Origin: Solimonas thermocellulolyticum
GTDB taxonomy: Bacteria > Pseudomonadota > Gammaproteobacteria > Nevskiales > Nevskiaceae
NCBI RefSeq assembly: GCF_040327995.1
Contig: NZ_JBEPIJ010000006.1
Location: forward strand, 1 to 64,000
Direction of reading: 5' to 3'
DNA length: 64,000 nucleotides
The notes beneath the pieces are model-generated. The model was not told the origin of the DNA. It saw only the letters and a program-made list of their open reading frames with translations, and made no database searches. Below are positions 1 to 8,466 of this stretch, one piece after another. Both the position numbers and the translations under genes were made by a program. Every line of letters starts with the position of its first letter. Position 1 is the stretch's first letter.

Positions 1-426
1 CCACAAGTGGTGGCACAACCAATTCCGGCTGCTGCTGTCGAGCTGCGCGTACGTGCTGGTCGAGACGATCCGGCGCATTGGCCTGAAGAACACGCAGCTG
101 GCACGCGCGCAGGTCAACACGATCCGCCTGCAGCTGTTCAAGATCGGGGCCGCCATCGTGCGCAACACGCGCCGCGTCCGCATCCTGATGTCGAGCAGCT
201 ATCCGCGGCAGATGCTCTTCGCCGGCGTCGTCGCCGCGCTCGACAGCGGATGACCCCTCCCGAGTGCTGCCCCGGCACGATGACAAATAACGGGGGTTGG
301 GGGAGCTGCGTCCAAAGCGCCGAAAATACCCTCACCGTGTCGTCAAATTGGTCATTCCGAAACCAGAAAGCCTCCGCCCGTGCTCCAGGCGCGTCTATCG
401 GCTCGCTGGTGACGGATCCGGGCTAG
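1..426 (+). mobile_element. 3' end of an IS1380-family insertion sequence
   Basis: The left edge holds the last part of an IS1380-type transposase gene followed by about 170 bases of non-coding tail. I place the right end near 426 because the segment reading GATCCGGGCTAG there resembles IS1380-type ends, and because the neighbouring minus-strand gene loses recognisable character there. The left end lies outside the window, so the inverted repeats cannot be matched. The exact boundary is an inference; the transposase identity is much firmer. Confidence 0.5.
2..253 (+). CDS. IS1380-family transposase, C-terminal part
   Basis: The open frame runs in from the left edge and ends with TGA at 251-253. 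Its 83 residues begin HKWWHNQFRLLL and include AYVLVETIRRIGL and LARAQVNTIRLQLFKIGA, which is the characteristic C-terminal end of IS1380-family DDE transposases. The catalytic core lies upstream of the window, so activity cannot be judged. It belongs to the insertion sequence at the left end of the accessory region. Confidence 0.8.
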   Translation, partial: HKWWHNQFRLLLSSCAYVLVETIRRIGLKNTQLARAQVNTIRLQLFKIGAAIVRNTRRVRILMSSSYPRQMLFAGVVAALDSG

Positions 427-1392
427 AGAAAGTCCGGTGACTAGCACGAATGCGGGATCTTCATCCCACGGCAACTTCGCATGCTCGCGCTTCTTGGCTG
501 CAAGTAGGTAGGCGTCCAATACTGAACGTAGTTCTGGTGGCTTTCCGACCCGTGAGCGCCGAACAAGGCGGCGAAGAAATCCTTTTGGATCAAACGCTGC
601 ATCTGGCAAGCCTGCGGCCGACGATGCAGCGAGAAGCGCCACTGGGGTAATCAGCGCGACTAGGCCGATTTTCAGTAGCGCTTCGACAGTAGGGCGTATA
701 TCGATCGGCCGGGGCCACGACGCTCTGCGCATCTTGGATTGCGCATCAATGAAGGCCGCGAGCTCGCGAAGCTCGGCCGCATCCCAACGAGACGCCGGCG
801 AGGCGCTTAGGTAGCCCGCCTCACTTGCGAGCGTGAGCAGCGCATCCCGCACAGCGGCAATCTTGTCGCCGCACAAATCGGCCGCTCGTGCGACAGCCCG
901 TGTGACTTTGTCGTTCGATGTAGAGACGGTGCGACGCGACGCTCCCACAGCGTGGGCTGTCTCCGACGCGGTTGCACCGCAAAGCCGAGCCGCCCATGTC
1001 ATCACGTCCCGGTCAACTATTTTCCCCGTCCCCTGGCCAGCCCCACAGAACTCGGCGGCCAAATACCGCAGACCGCTATTGAGGCGTTGCGGCGCCTCTC
1101 GACGCAGGCGGGGTGCATCACGATCGAATGCAAACGACTTGCGGGCCTTCTCCAACTCGATCAGGTGCTTCGTCCACCGCGAAACAATGCCCGCGGAGTC
1201 GGCAGCGTCGCTGAGCCGCTGCACCCACCGATTGAACCCCGGCGGGGTTCGGAAATGCCGCTCGCAATATTTTCGGCGCGGCCGGATGCGACCGCCATCT
1301 TGGCGGCGGGCTGGCTGGACCAGACTGCCGCAAGCTGCGCAAAACGGAGCTGAGGCGTCTTCGTCAACCATTTCGATCACTTCTGCACGCAT
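352..1392 (-). CDS. unknown zinc-ribbon/HTH-like protein, C-terminus fused to IS end
   Basis: The 346-residue protein is not recognised. Near the N-terminus it has a C-x2-C followed by C-x2-H (FCAACG and KYCERH), as in small zinc-binding domains. A middle segment (TASETAHAVGASRRTVS) looks like a helix-turn-helix. The last 24 or so residues, after the segment ending VLVTGLSL, appear to be encoded by the tail of the insertion sequence. The native C-terminus is therefore probably lost. It diverges from the excisionase-like gene at 1483 across a 90-base promoter region. The Zn and HTH readings are suggestive only. Confidence 0.55.
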   Translation of the reverse strand: MRAEVIEMVDEDASAPFCAACGSLVQPARRQDGGRIRPRRKYCERHFRTPPGFNRWVQRLSDAADSAGIVSRWTKHLIELEKARKSFAFDRDAPRLRREAPQRLNSGLRYLAAEFCGAGQGTGKIVDRDVMTWAARLCGATASETAHAVGASRRTVSTSNDKVTRAVARAADLCGDKIAAVRDALLTLASEAGYLSASPASRWDAAELRELAAFIDAQSKMRRASWPRPIDIRPTVEALLKIGLVALITPVALLAASSAAGLPDAAFDPKGFLRRLVRRSRVGKPPELRSVLDAYLLAAKKREHAKLPWDEDPAFVLVTGLSLARIRHQRADRRAWSTGGGFLVSE

Positions 1393-1482
1393 GGGAAGTA
1401 ATCCTGACAGACAAATGTCGGTACTGCCAAGGTTTCACACATAACTTCCTGAGCCACCCCCGCTACGCACATAGGTGGCGCA

Positions 1483-1746
1483 ATGCAGCACTCACTACAC
1501 AATCCCGCCAGCGACATGCTCGACGTAGCTGGTCTGAGCATCCTCCTCGGACTGAGCCCCGCCACTGTACTGACGCTGAGAGCACGGGCACCGGATCGTG
1601 TACCGCCACCTTGGCGGACTCGGCCTCTGCGTTGGCGTCGCGAGGCCGTCATGCGATGGCTCGCCGACCAAGAAAACCGCGAGCAGCGCCGCATAGAAGA
1701 GCTGATGCGCCCGGTTTCCAGGCCGCGCGTTGTCGCTGGACGCTGA
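1483..1746 (+). CDS. excisionase/AlpA-like helix-turn-helix protein
   Basis: An 87-residue basic protein with a winged-helix pattern: DMLDVAGLSILLGLSPATV reads as a helix-turn-helix, followed by a PPPWRTRPLRWRREAVMRWL wing and helix. This arrangement is common in AlpA/excisionase proteins and small plasmid regulators. It lies four bases upstream of repA and is probably co-transcribed with it, so control of replication or excision are both plausible roles. The family level (MerR-like HTH_17) is the safer call. Confidence 0.6.
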   Translation: MQHSLHNPASDMLDVAGLSILLGLSPATVLTLRARAPDRVPPPWRTRPLRWRREAVMRWLADQENREQRRIEELMRPVSRPRVVAGR

Positions 1747-1750
1747 TTCT

Positions 1751-2914
1751 ATGGCGGCTCCGAGCCCACTTACTGCAGTCGAGCGCCGCATAGTGGTGGC
1801 TGCCGAGTCGATCGCCGGCGGTGCGCCGCTGGGCGACGACCTTACTTTCCTGGATGGGCTGCTCTGCACCGTCGGCCTTCCACGTTCCCGAGTGGCCGGA
1901 AACTACTTCGAGCGTGCGAGCGGTAATGCGTCGCTACGCATCGAAGCCGGGCGGCTATGGACAGGAACCGCCTGGCAGCAGCAAATCGTTCCCTATGGCC
2001 CGCTTCCGCGGCTCATGCTGGCGTGGATATGCACTCAGGCCGTGCGAGAGCGGCGCTCCGATATCTGGATCGGCGACAGCGCAGCCGCCTTTCTCCGGCT
2101 TCTCGGAAAAACGCCAGATGGCGGGCAAAAAACGCGCGGCGCCTATGCCGCCCTCCGGCTACAAGCCTCGGCTCTTGCGGTGTGCCGTCTCCAGTTCGGT
2201 TGGAGTCGTGGGCGATCCATCTCGACTTCCAATTTTCAGCCGGTCACTCGCTTCGAGGCATGGATCAGCAACGATGACAGCCAGCGCGCACTCTGGTCGC
2301 CGGTACTGGTGCTGTCGGAAGAATTCCTGCGCAGGCTCCTGGATCACGCGACTCCGCTTGATCTACGCGCGCTGAAGGCATTGTCGAGCTCGGCGCTCGC
2401 AATGGATTGCTACACCTGGTTGTCGGCGCGATTGCACCGCCTGAAAAAGCCAACGCTCATTCCGTGGTTGGCTCTCCGCGAGCAATTCGGATCGGAGTGC
2501 GTAGGCGTGCATGCGGCAAGGAATCTCAAGAAGGACCTGCGCCGTGCCCTGGCGCGGGCTCTGGCGGTCTACCCAGACGCGCATGCTGATCTCGTGGCAG
2601 GAGGGGTTCGGCTCTTGCCATCCAAGCCGCCGGTTTCCCGCACCTTGGTTGCTGTGGAAAAGCCTCTGAGTGGCGGGAGTTATCCACGCGACATTTCCAC
2701 CCCCTCCAACGCGACATTTCCACCCCCTACCGCCGATTCCGAACGCGACATTTCCACCCCCCTAAAACCTATAGCTGTTCCCTATAGCAATACCGATAGC
2801 AGGGCGCGGGCCGCTGTGGAAAAGCCATCGGCTGGACGCCGCGACCGTTTCGCATGCGAAACGGCGCCTTCTTCGCAAGAAGCGGGGGAACTCCCCGCAG
2901 GAGGTCTTCCATGA
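1751..2914 (+). CDS. repA: plasmid replication initiator RepA
   Basis: The 387-residue product matches the plasmid RepA type. The central region (about residues 60-290) carries YGPLPRLMLAWICTQAVR, SFLRLLG-like and LSSSALAMDCYTWLSARLHRL segments typical of that family, which opens the origin for replication. I chose ATG 1751, five bases after the preceding stop, over an upstream TTG. The last hundred residues are low complexity and are encoded by iteron-like DNA repeats and one copy of the dispersed palindrome. The stop TGA (2912-2914) overlaps the traH ATG, so the initiator and a transfer gene are translationally linked. RepA shows that the element had a replicative life. Confidence 0.8.
   Translation: MAAPSPLTAVERRIVVAAESIAGGAPLGDDLTFLDGLLCTVGLPRSRVAGNYFERASGNASLRIEAGRLWTGTAWQQQIVPYGPLPRLMLAWICTQAVRERRSDIWIGDSAAAFLRLLGKTPDGGQKTRGAYAALRLQASALAVCRLQFGWSRGRSISTSNFQPVTRFEAWISNDDSQRALWSPVLVLSEEFLRRLLDHATPLDLRALKALSSSALAMDCYTWLSARLHRLKKPTLIPWLALREQFGSECVGVHAARNLKKDLRRALARALAVYPDAHADLVAGGVRLLPSKPPVSRTLVAVEKPLSGGSYPRDISTPSNATFPPPTADSERDISTPLKPIAVPYSNTDSRARAAVEKPSAGRRDRFACETAPSSQEAGELPAGGLP
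2651..2826. repeat. iteron-like repeat array inside repA 3' end (candidate origin)
   Basis: Three copies of ACGCGACATTTCCACCCC start at 2686, 2709 and 2743. They are flanked by two copies of GCTGTGGAAAAGCC at 2651-2664 and 2813-2826, and followed by CCTATAGC at 2768 and 2781 with a variant at 2793. Copies 1 and 3 are in the same reading frame but copy 2 is not, so selection acts on DNA rather than protein. Direct repeats beside an initiator gene are the usual form of a plasmid origin. Function here is inferred. Confidence 0.6.
2845..2864. repeat. dispersed palindrome, copy 1
   Basis: A perfect 20-bp palindrome, CCGTTTCGCATGCGAAACGG, inside the 3' end of repA and 46 bases before the traH start. 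It is the longest of the seven copies. Confidence 0.9.
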
Positions 2915-4353
2915 ACACGCTTGATGCGTATCGGCGGTTGGTCACCAAGTTGGCAGCCCCGCTTTTCTTGCTCTCGGCGATGCCGGCGGTGCTGCTCCCG
3001 CAGAAGGCAATGGCCCAGAATTGGGTGGACGACTGGTTCGACCAATCCACGAGCAGCGGCCCGTCATCGCTCAACACACAGGAGCGCGGCTACTACAACG
3101 GTGGCAGCTTCTCCGGCCGCTGGCGCATGACGAATGATTACCTGCTGACGGTGCAGCCACCGCGCATGCAGGCCGGCTGTGGTGGCATCGACCTGTTCGG
3201 CGGCGCGTTCTCGTACCTCGACAGCGAATACCTGGTCGAGAAGTTTCAGCGCATCATCCAGGCCGCACCCGCTTTCGCCTTCGAGCTGGCGATGCAGGAA
3301 TACTGCAAGCCGTGCTCCAGCGCGATGCAGACGATGGAGCAGATCACCGACTACCTGAACTCGATCCAGGTCAACGACTGCCGCATGGCGAAGCAGGTCG
3401 CGGCGCTGGCGGTGGATGGCGATACCTCAGTGTTCGACGGCATGCGCGAGAAGGCCGCGCAGGGCAAGGCGATCTGGGAAGGCGTGACGAAGAACACGCA
3501 GGACTTCGCCGACCAGACCCGATCATCGGGTGGCATCTCGCCGGTTAGCCAGGCGGATGCGATGGCCGAGTGCCCAACCGTGTTCAAGACCGTGTTCACG
3601 AACGGCTCGGTGGTCGGCAACGCGGCCGAGCTGCTGGACCTTGGCGTCTATGCCGATCTTGCGCGCGGGCTGATCGGTGACGTGAACGTGGGTTACGACG
3701 ACGCTACGCGGCAGTGGATCGTGATGCCCGTCGAGCCCTGCGCTGGCAACGATCAGATCGATGGCTTTGACCTCGTGGTCGGACAGATGGAGAAGCGCGC
3801 GCCCGTGGCAGGTGGCACGGCGGGCGCCTGCACGGTCGCCGGTGCCTCGCCGATCGTCAACGCGATTGCCGACAAGCTCTCCGCGATCGCTGCGAAAATG
3901 TCAGCGGGCGGCGCTCAGCTGCTGTCGGCAGCGGACAAGGAGTTCCTGGGCCGCGCACCGTTCCCGCTGCACAACCTGCTGCGCGACGCGACCGCAATGC
4001 AGAACATCAACGAAACCGTCGAGGCGCTGATCTACCCGCTCTCCACAGCATACGCCGCGCGCATGTTCGACGATCTTCACAAGATGACGGCACTGGTGCT
4101 GTCGAAGGCCAGTGAGATTGCGGAGCTGCAACGGCACTCGACGGGTGATCCCAACAAGTGCAACACAAAATTCATCGAACCGGCGCTATGGCAGGTTCGG
4201 AGCATGGCGGAGCGCTCGCTCAAGTACCGCGAACTGGCGAAGTCCAACTATGCGGCGCAGGTCACGGATCTGAACGCGAATATCCAGATGGCGCGGCAGA
4301 TGCTCGATCAGCGGCAGCGCGACTTGCAGGTCAAGACCAGCGCGTCGAGATAA
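2911..4353 (+). CDS. traH: conjugative transfer protein TraH
   Basis: A 480-residue protein of the F-type TraH family, close to the usual length of about 460. TraH acts in the periplasm and outer membrane in pilus assembly and mating-pair formation. A signal peptide ends near AMAQ (residue 36). The family's GCGGIDLFGGAFSYL motif follows, then the cysteine pair EYCKPCSSAM. The start is fixed by AGGAGG at 2899-2904. It is followed five bases later by traG, the usual order. Upstream, however, lies repA rather than traF/trbB, so the transfer operon has been cut or rearranged. Confidence 0.88.
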   Translation: MNTLDAYRRLVTKLAAPLFLLSAMPAVLLPQKAMAQNWVDDWFDQSTSSGPSSLNTQERGYYNGGSFSGRWRMTNDYLLTVQPPRMQAGCGGIDLFGGAFSYLDSEYLVEKFQRIIQAAPAFAFELAMQEYCKPCSSAMQTMEQITDYLNSIQVNDCRMAKQVAALAVDGDTSVFDGMREKAAQGKAIWEGVTKNTQDFADQTRSSGGISPVSQADAMAECPTVFKTVFTNGSVVGNAAELLDLGVYADLARGLIGDVNVGYDDATRQWIVMPVEPCAGNDQIDGFDLVVGQMEKRAPVAGGTAGACTVAGASPIVNAIADKLSAIAAKMSAGGAQLLSAADKEFLGRAPFPLHNLLRDATAMQNINETVEALIYPLSTAYAARMFDDLHKMTALVLSKASEIAELQRHSTGDPNKCNTKFIEPALWQVRSMAERSLKYRELAKSNYAAQVTDLNANIQMARQMLDQRQRDLQVKTSASR

Positions 4354-4358
4354 CGGTC

Positions 4359-7300
4359 ATGCGCACGCTACTGCGGTTTGCTCCGGTCCTGCTGATGTTT
4401 CTGCCGGCGTCAGCGCATGCGCTGACGATGGAGTACCTGACGTACAACGCCTTCGACGAGACGGCGGCGGCGTTCAAGCGTCTGGGCCTGATCATGTCCG
4501 ATCCAGGGTTCATCGTCCTGGCCGGGTGCTTCGTGGCCGTGTCCGGTATCGGCGCCACGCTAATGTTCGGGACCAACGCGATCGGTCGCGGCGGTCAGGG
4601 CGCCCATCCGATGTCGATGTTTGCCCCGTTCCTCATCGGCACGGTGGTGTTCTGGGGTGCCGTGGTTCCGAAGGGAACCCTGCAAATCTACGACCCGGTA
4701 CGAAACAAGACCGAAGCGGTACCGGACATTCCGGCCCTGATCGTGCTGCTCGCCGGTGGCCTTTCGACCGTCGAGAAGGGCATGACGACGATGGTCGATA
4801 CCGCCAGCGCAAATCCCTACAAGGACGATGTCGGCGGCATTTCCTACTCGCTGATCTTCGGTGCGGTGAAGGCATCGACGCCGCTCTACAACCTGGACCG
4901 GAGCATGGCGCAGTATTTCAAGGATTGCGGCATGACGGCGATTGGCTCCGGCTACAACGGCGCGAGCATGCAGGAAGTCGTCAAGGGCGTGGCCGGTTCC
5001 GACCTTTACGCGGCGTTCTCGAAGTGGAATCACCCGGCTTGGGGAACGGTCTGGTTCCAGGAAGGCAACGATGCCGGCGTCACGGGCAGCTGCGCCGATT
5101 CCTGGGCCTATCTCGACTCGAAGCTCAACGGTGAGATCACCACGGTCATGAATCCGATGAAGCGTGCCGCCTGCGAATCGGCCGGCTTCAACTGGTCCGA
5201 CGGCGCACAGGTAGCGGCGTGTGACACGATCCTTCAGGACGCTGCGGCGAAGTTCGATTCGCCGACCGCCACGTCCGAAGTGCTGCTGCGCGCGATCATG
5301 ATGGGCAAGTCGATCACGCTGGCACTCAACGATCCCGACTTCAACGTGGGGATCAACACGCTGGTCAACCGGCAGATGATGTCCGAAGCATTTGGCGCGT
5401 CGGCTGCGATGAATCAGTGGATACCACGCCTGCGCGGCATCATGATCGCCGTCGCGGTGGGCGTCACGCCGATCTGCCTGCTGTTCGTGGCAACGCCGCT
5501 GGTGACGCGGGCGCTTGCCGTGGTGGTGGGTCTTTACATCTGGTTGGCCCTCTGGGGCATCTGCGACGTGATCGCCGTGCAAATGCAGCAGGATGCGGCT
5601 TTCGATGCGTTCACGGAGGTCAAGCGGCATTTCCTCGGCTACGAGGCCATCATGAATGCACCGGAAGGTGCCGTCGCCGCCCTGGGCGTGTTCGGAAAGG
5701 CGCGCACGATGGCGATGGTGCTGGCAACGGTGCTCTGTGGCGGGTTGTTCAAGTTGTCGAGTAGCTACGCCTTCACGTCGATGGGCCAGCAGTGGCAGGG
5801 CGACTTCAACCAGGGCGGTGAAGCGGCCGGCAAGCAGCGCCTGCAAGTTGAGCAGCAGGCGGCCTTGCAGGATCAGCTCGTCAACGCGCCCGGCTCAATG
5901 GGTCGCGTCCAGCAGTTCGGCTATGACACGGCTGTCGGTGGTGCCAACTATGGCGCACAGCAGCAGTTCGCGCAGTACGACTACCTCGCCGGCGTCACGG
6001 GCGGCGTCACGGGTGACTTGGCGTATCGAGCCGGCGAATTGAGCGGCGGCCAAGCGCTCGGCAATGTGCGCGGCGGTGAGGAGTATGCGGGCAGGATGGG
6101 CATGCCACTCGGCGCGGCCGCATCGGTGGTCGCTCAGGCCAGCGCCGTCGGCTCGGCCGGCAGCACGATGGGTGCGCGCACACGGGCCGAGCAGAACGTC
6201 CCAGGCGGGTATTTCGAAGCGACGAGCTTCGAGAGCCAAAGCCGCATTGCCGGCATCGAAGTGCAGCGGGGATTCGCTGGGGAGTTCGAGGACAAAGGGC
6301 AGGCGGACGGCATCGGCGCGATCGCCAGACAGAACCAGGCGTCATTCGGCGGCGTGCTCGACGCCACGAACGGTCGCCCGGAAGTCGCGCGCGATATGTA
6401 CGGCGCCGGTACGTCTGAACAGATCGGGCGCCTGGATACCTACCGCGACCAGTTCGGTTTCGATCCGCGACAGGTGGGCGCAGCGCAGGGCGTGGATGCG
6501 GCGGTGTCCACGGGCGCGACGGAAGCGACGCTACGCAATCGCGGCATCGAGGCGATGACGGCCGGCGCTCAGTACGGCAAGGAGCAAAGCGCCGTCATTG
6601 GCACCACAGCGCAGCAGCTCGGTGGCGGTTCGATCTCGCCGGTGGCAGACGTCACGGGACGCAACCAGCTCGCCGGCGATTTCGGCCGCGCGACAGCGCA
6701 GCAGAAGATGGCGGACTTCTTGTTCGGTGACAGCACGGCCGACCTAGCGCAGCTACATGAGCGAGGCGCCAGCGTGTTCAGCGGCACGCTGTCCGGTGAC
6801 GCCGCGCGGCGCGTGGTGGATTGGTCGGAGCAGAACGGTCGCATCCCACCGGACCAGGCTGCTGCCCTGCGCGCGAAGGCCGACAAAGGGTTCAGTGTCG
6901 CGGTCGGATTTGGCGAGAGCGGCCAGGTTGCGTCGTTCAACTTCGATGGTCGTTATAGCGGTCAGGTCGGTGCAACGCACGACGATACCGTGGGCATGAA
7001 CTATGGCCGCGGCGATACCACGACCTTGGGTGACAGCACGGCGGTCAGGCAGGGCATGTCGATGCGTGGCGAGAGCGGCATACAGACGCTACAAGAATTT
7101 GTGCGCCGGAATGAGGGACATTCGGGCCTAGATCAAACGGACAGCCTGGCGCTCGCGAATGCGTACGCGCAGCGTTTGGCCGCTGAAGGGCAGACAGGAA
7201 GCGCGTCGCAAAGTGACCAGCGGAATACCGTGACAACAGCAGGGTTCGGGGCGAATGGGAATGCTGGCGAAACCCCAGGAGCGAAGGGCGGAGGCGCCAC

Positions 7301-7718
7301 AGGAGCCCTCATGGGGGCACTGGGCCTAAACGTCGGTGTTACAGGAACGAATACAACCGCACATGGGTGGAGCGCCGAAGAAAACTATGTGCTGACAGAG
7401 TTTTCTGGGTCCATGGGATCTGGGTATCAGCAAGCGCGTGATGCTGTGTACGAGCGCTACGGCACGCCTGATACCTGGGACTCCAGCACACGGGATCTTG
7501 CTGAACGGGAAATTGCTGAACGTTGGCATGGCAGCAATGAAGTCGTGTACCAAGATCTGAAGAGCAAGATGACCTCAGAAACGGCTGACGATGCTGCTCG
7601 CGCTAAGGGCGAAAGCGAGTGGAGCGACTTTATGGCATCAGACAACAAGCTGGATCGATTGGCGGATAAAGGTCGCGAGGTTTACGACGCCGTCAAGGAC
7701 AAGTTCTCGTCATGGTGA
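4359..7718 (+). CDS. traG: conjugative transfer protein TraG (mating-pair stabilisation)
   Basis: A 1119-residue inner-membrane protein. The N-terminal third is the TraG_N domain of F-type systems, with a leader-like start and membrane segments near residues 45-65, 85-105, 360-410 and 445-465. A Gly/Gln-rich hydrophilic domain of about 650 residues follows, which in F TraG faces the periplasm and serves mating-pair stabilisation and entry exclusion. ATG 4359 lies five bases after the traH stop; an in-frame start at 4158 would overlap traH and is rejected. The gene looks intact and ends just before a strong terminator, so traH-traG form the operon end. Confidence 0.85.
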   Translation: MRTLLRFAPVLLMFLPASAHALTMEYLTYNAFDETAAAFKRLGLIMSDPGFIVLAGCFVAVSGIGATLMFGTNAIGRGGQGAHPMSMFAPFLIGTVVFWGAVVPKGTLQIYDPVRNKTEAVPDIPALIVLLAGGLSTVEKGMTTMVDTASANPYKDDVGGISYSLIFGAVKASTPLYNLDRSMAQYFKDCGMTAIGSGYNGASMQEVVKGVAGSDLYAAFSKWNHPAWGTVWFQEGNDAGVTGSCADSWAYLDSKLNGEITTVMNPMKRAACESAGFNWSDGAQVAACDTILQDAAAKFDSPTATSEVLLRAIMMGKSITLALNDPDFNVGINTLVNRQMMSEAFGASAAMNQWIPRLRGIMIAVAVGVTPICLLFVATPLVTRALAVVVGLYIWLALWGICDVIAVQMQQDAAFDAFTEVKRHFLGYEAIMNAPEGAVAALGVFGKARTMAMVLATVLCGGLFKLSSSYAFTSMGQQWQGDFNQGGEAAGKQRLQVEQQAALQDQLVNAPGSMGRVQQFGYDTAVGGANYGAQQQFAQYDYLAGVTGGVTGDLAYRAGELSGGQALGNVRGGEEYAGRMGMPLGAAASVVAQASAVGSAGSTMGARTRAEQNVPGGYFEATSFESQSRIAGIEVQRGFAGEFEDKGQADGIGAIARQNQASFGGVLDATNGRPEVARDMYGAGTSEQIGRLDTYRDQFGFDPRQVGAAQGVDAAVSTGATEATLRNRGIEAMTAGAQYGKEQSAVIGTTAQQLGGGSISPVADVTGRNQLAGDFGRATAQQKMADFLFGDSTADLAQLHERGASVFSGTLSGDAARRVVDWSEQNGRIPPDQAAALRAKADKGFSVAVGFGESGQVASFNFDGRYSGQVGATHDDTVGMNYGRGDTTTLGDSTAVRQGMSMRGESGIQTLQEFVRRNEGHSGLDQTDSLALANAYAQRLAAEGQTGSASQSDQRNTVTTAGFGANGNAGETPGAKGGGATGALMGALGLNVGVTGTNTTAHGWSAEENYVLTEFSGSMGSGYQQARDAVYERYGTPDTWDSSTRDLAEREIAERWHGSNEVVYQDLKSKMTSETADDAARAKGESEWSDFMASDNKLDRLADKGREVYDAVKDKFSSW

Positions 7719-7741
7719 TCACAGTGTCCACCGCAACGAAA

Positions 7742-7770
7742 AATGCCAGCGAGCATGGCTCACTGGCATT
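7742..7770. terminator. bidirectional intrinsic terminator after traG
   Basis: AATGCCAG and GAGC pair with GCTC and CTGGCATT around a three-base ATG loop, with one mismatch. It is followed by TTTGTT on the plus strand and, read on the minus strand, by TTTTTCG. It can serve both traG and the convergent minus-strand gene ending at 7784. Confidence 0.8.
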
Positions 7771-7783
7771 TGTTAACTACGCC

Positions 7784-8092
7784 TTAGTCACGCGGCACGG
7801 GATAGTACGGCGGCTGCCAGCTCGGGTACGGCCTGTGGCCGTACACGTCGTGCCAGTACGGACCAGTGCGATTGTGGACGTCGTTCCAGTGCGGACTCGA
7901 GTCGAGCGCGTCGACTTCGAGTCGATCTGTCGGCTTGAACTTGTGCGGAGCAATGAGCCAGAAGCCAACAACAGCTACAAGGCCCGCCGGAACCGCCAGG
8001 ACCGTGCCGGCCAGAAGGCCAAGCATGAAGAGACCGCCGCCGCCAATCAGCAGTGGCAGACCGAAGGCCCAGCGCAGAACTTTGCGGAACAC
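7784..8092 (-). CDS. small membrane protein of unknown function
   Basis: A 102-residue protein with one long or two short membrane segments (FGLPLLIGGGGLFMLGLLAG and VLAVPAGLVAVVGFWLIA). A polar tail rich in Trp, Tyr, Pro and His follows (PYWHDVYGHRPYPSWQPPYY). I chose GTG 8092, preceded by GGGAGG, over an ATG that lies inside palindrome copy 2. It converges on traG across a shared terminator and diverges from the gene at 8161. I do not recognise it; a surface or entry-exclusion role would fit its place next to traG but is a guess. Confidence 0.6.
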   Translation of the reverse strand: MFRKVLRWAFGLPLLIGGGGLFMLGLLAGTVLAVPAGLVAVVGFWLIAPHKFKPTDRLEVDALDSSPHWNDVHNRTGPYWHDVYGHRPYPSWQPPYYPVPRD

Positions 8093-8103
8093 GGCACACC
8101 TCC

Positions 8104-8121
8104 CGTTTCGCATGCGAAACG
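8104..8121. repeat. dispersed palindrome, copy 2
   Basis: Perfect CGTTTCGCATGCGAAACG between two divergent genes (7784-8092 on minus, 8161-8466 on plus). It directly abuts the GGGAGG ribosome site of the minus-strand gene. Confidence 0.9.
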
Positions 8122-8160
8122 CTTTGAGGGCCATTTTACTCCACCCAGAGGGAAACTCCC

Positions 8161-8466
8161 ATGAATTCGATCCCTTCCTACCAGTGGCAGGACGACGGTA
8201 TCTGCGTGATGAGCTTGCAGCTCCAGTCCGACGACCTTGCCGCACTGTTTCTCGGCCTGGAAATCGTCGGCGAGCGCATTGCCCGCGGGCTTCCGCGCAA
8301 GCCGCGGCTTGGGCCGGACGAGTGGCCGGAGTTCTCCGACTACATCGAGGCCAACGGTGCGGCGGCCGAGCCGCTGCGCCGGCTCCAGGATTTGATGCTG
8401 GGCATTCGTGTAGCGGCGCAAGAGCAGGCGCTTGATCTGATGTCTCCGAGCGTTCGGGCGGCCTGA
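8161..8466 (+). CDS. hypothetical protein
   Basis: A 101-residue, mostly helical and mildly acidic protein, starting MNSIPSYQWQDDG, with a ribosome site GAGGGAAA just upstream. No motif, signal peptide or membrane segment is visible. It sits between palindrome copy 2 and a long structured non-coding stretch, and may be co-transcribed with the two small genes at 8895 and 9128. I do not recognise it. Confidence 0.6.
   Translation: MNSIPSYQWQDDGICVMSLQLQSDDLAALFLGLEIVGERIARGLPRKPRLGPDEWPEFSDYIEANGAAAEPLRRLQDLMLGIRVAAQEQALDLMSPSVRAA

Noticed and set aside
7712..8164. 150-residue plus-strand frame after traG
   Set aside because: Antisense to the small membrane protein gene and interrupted by the terminator region; no family features.
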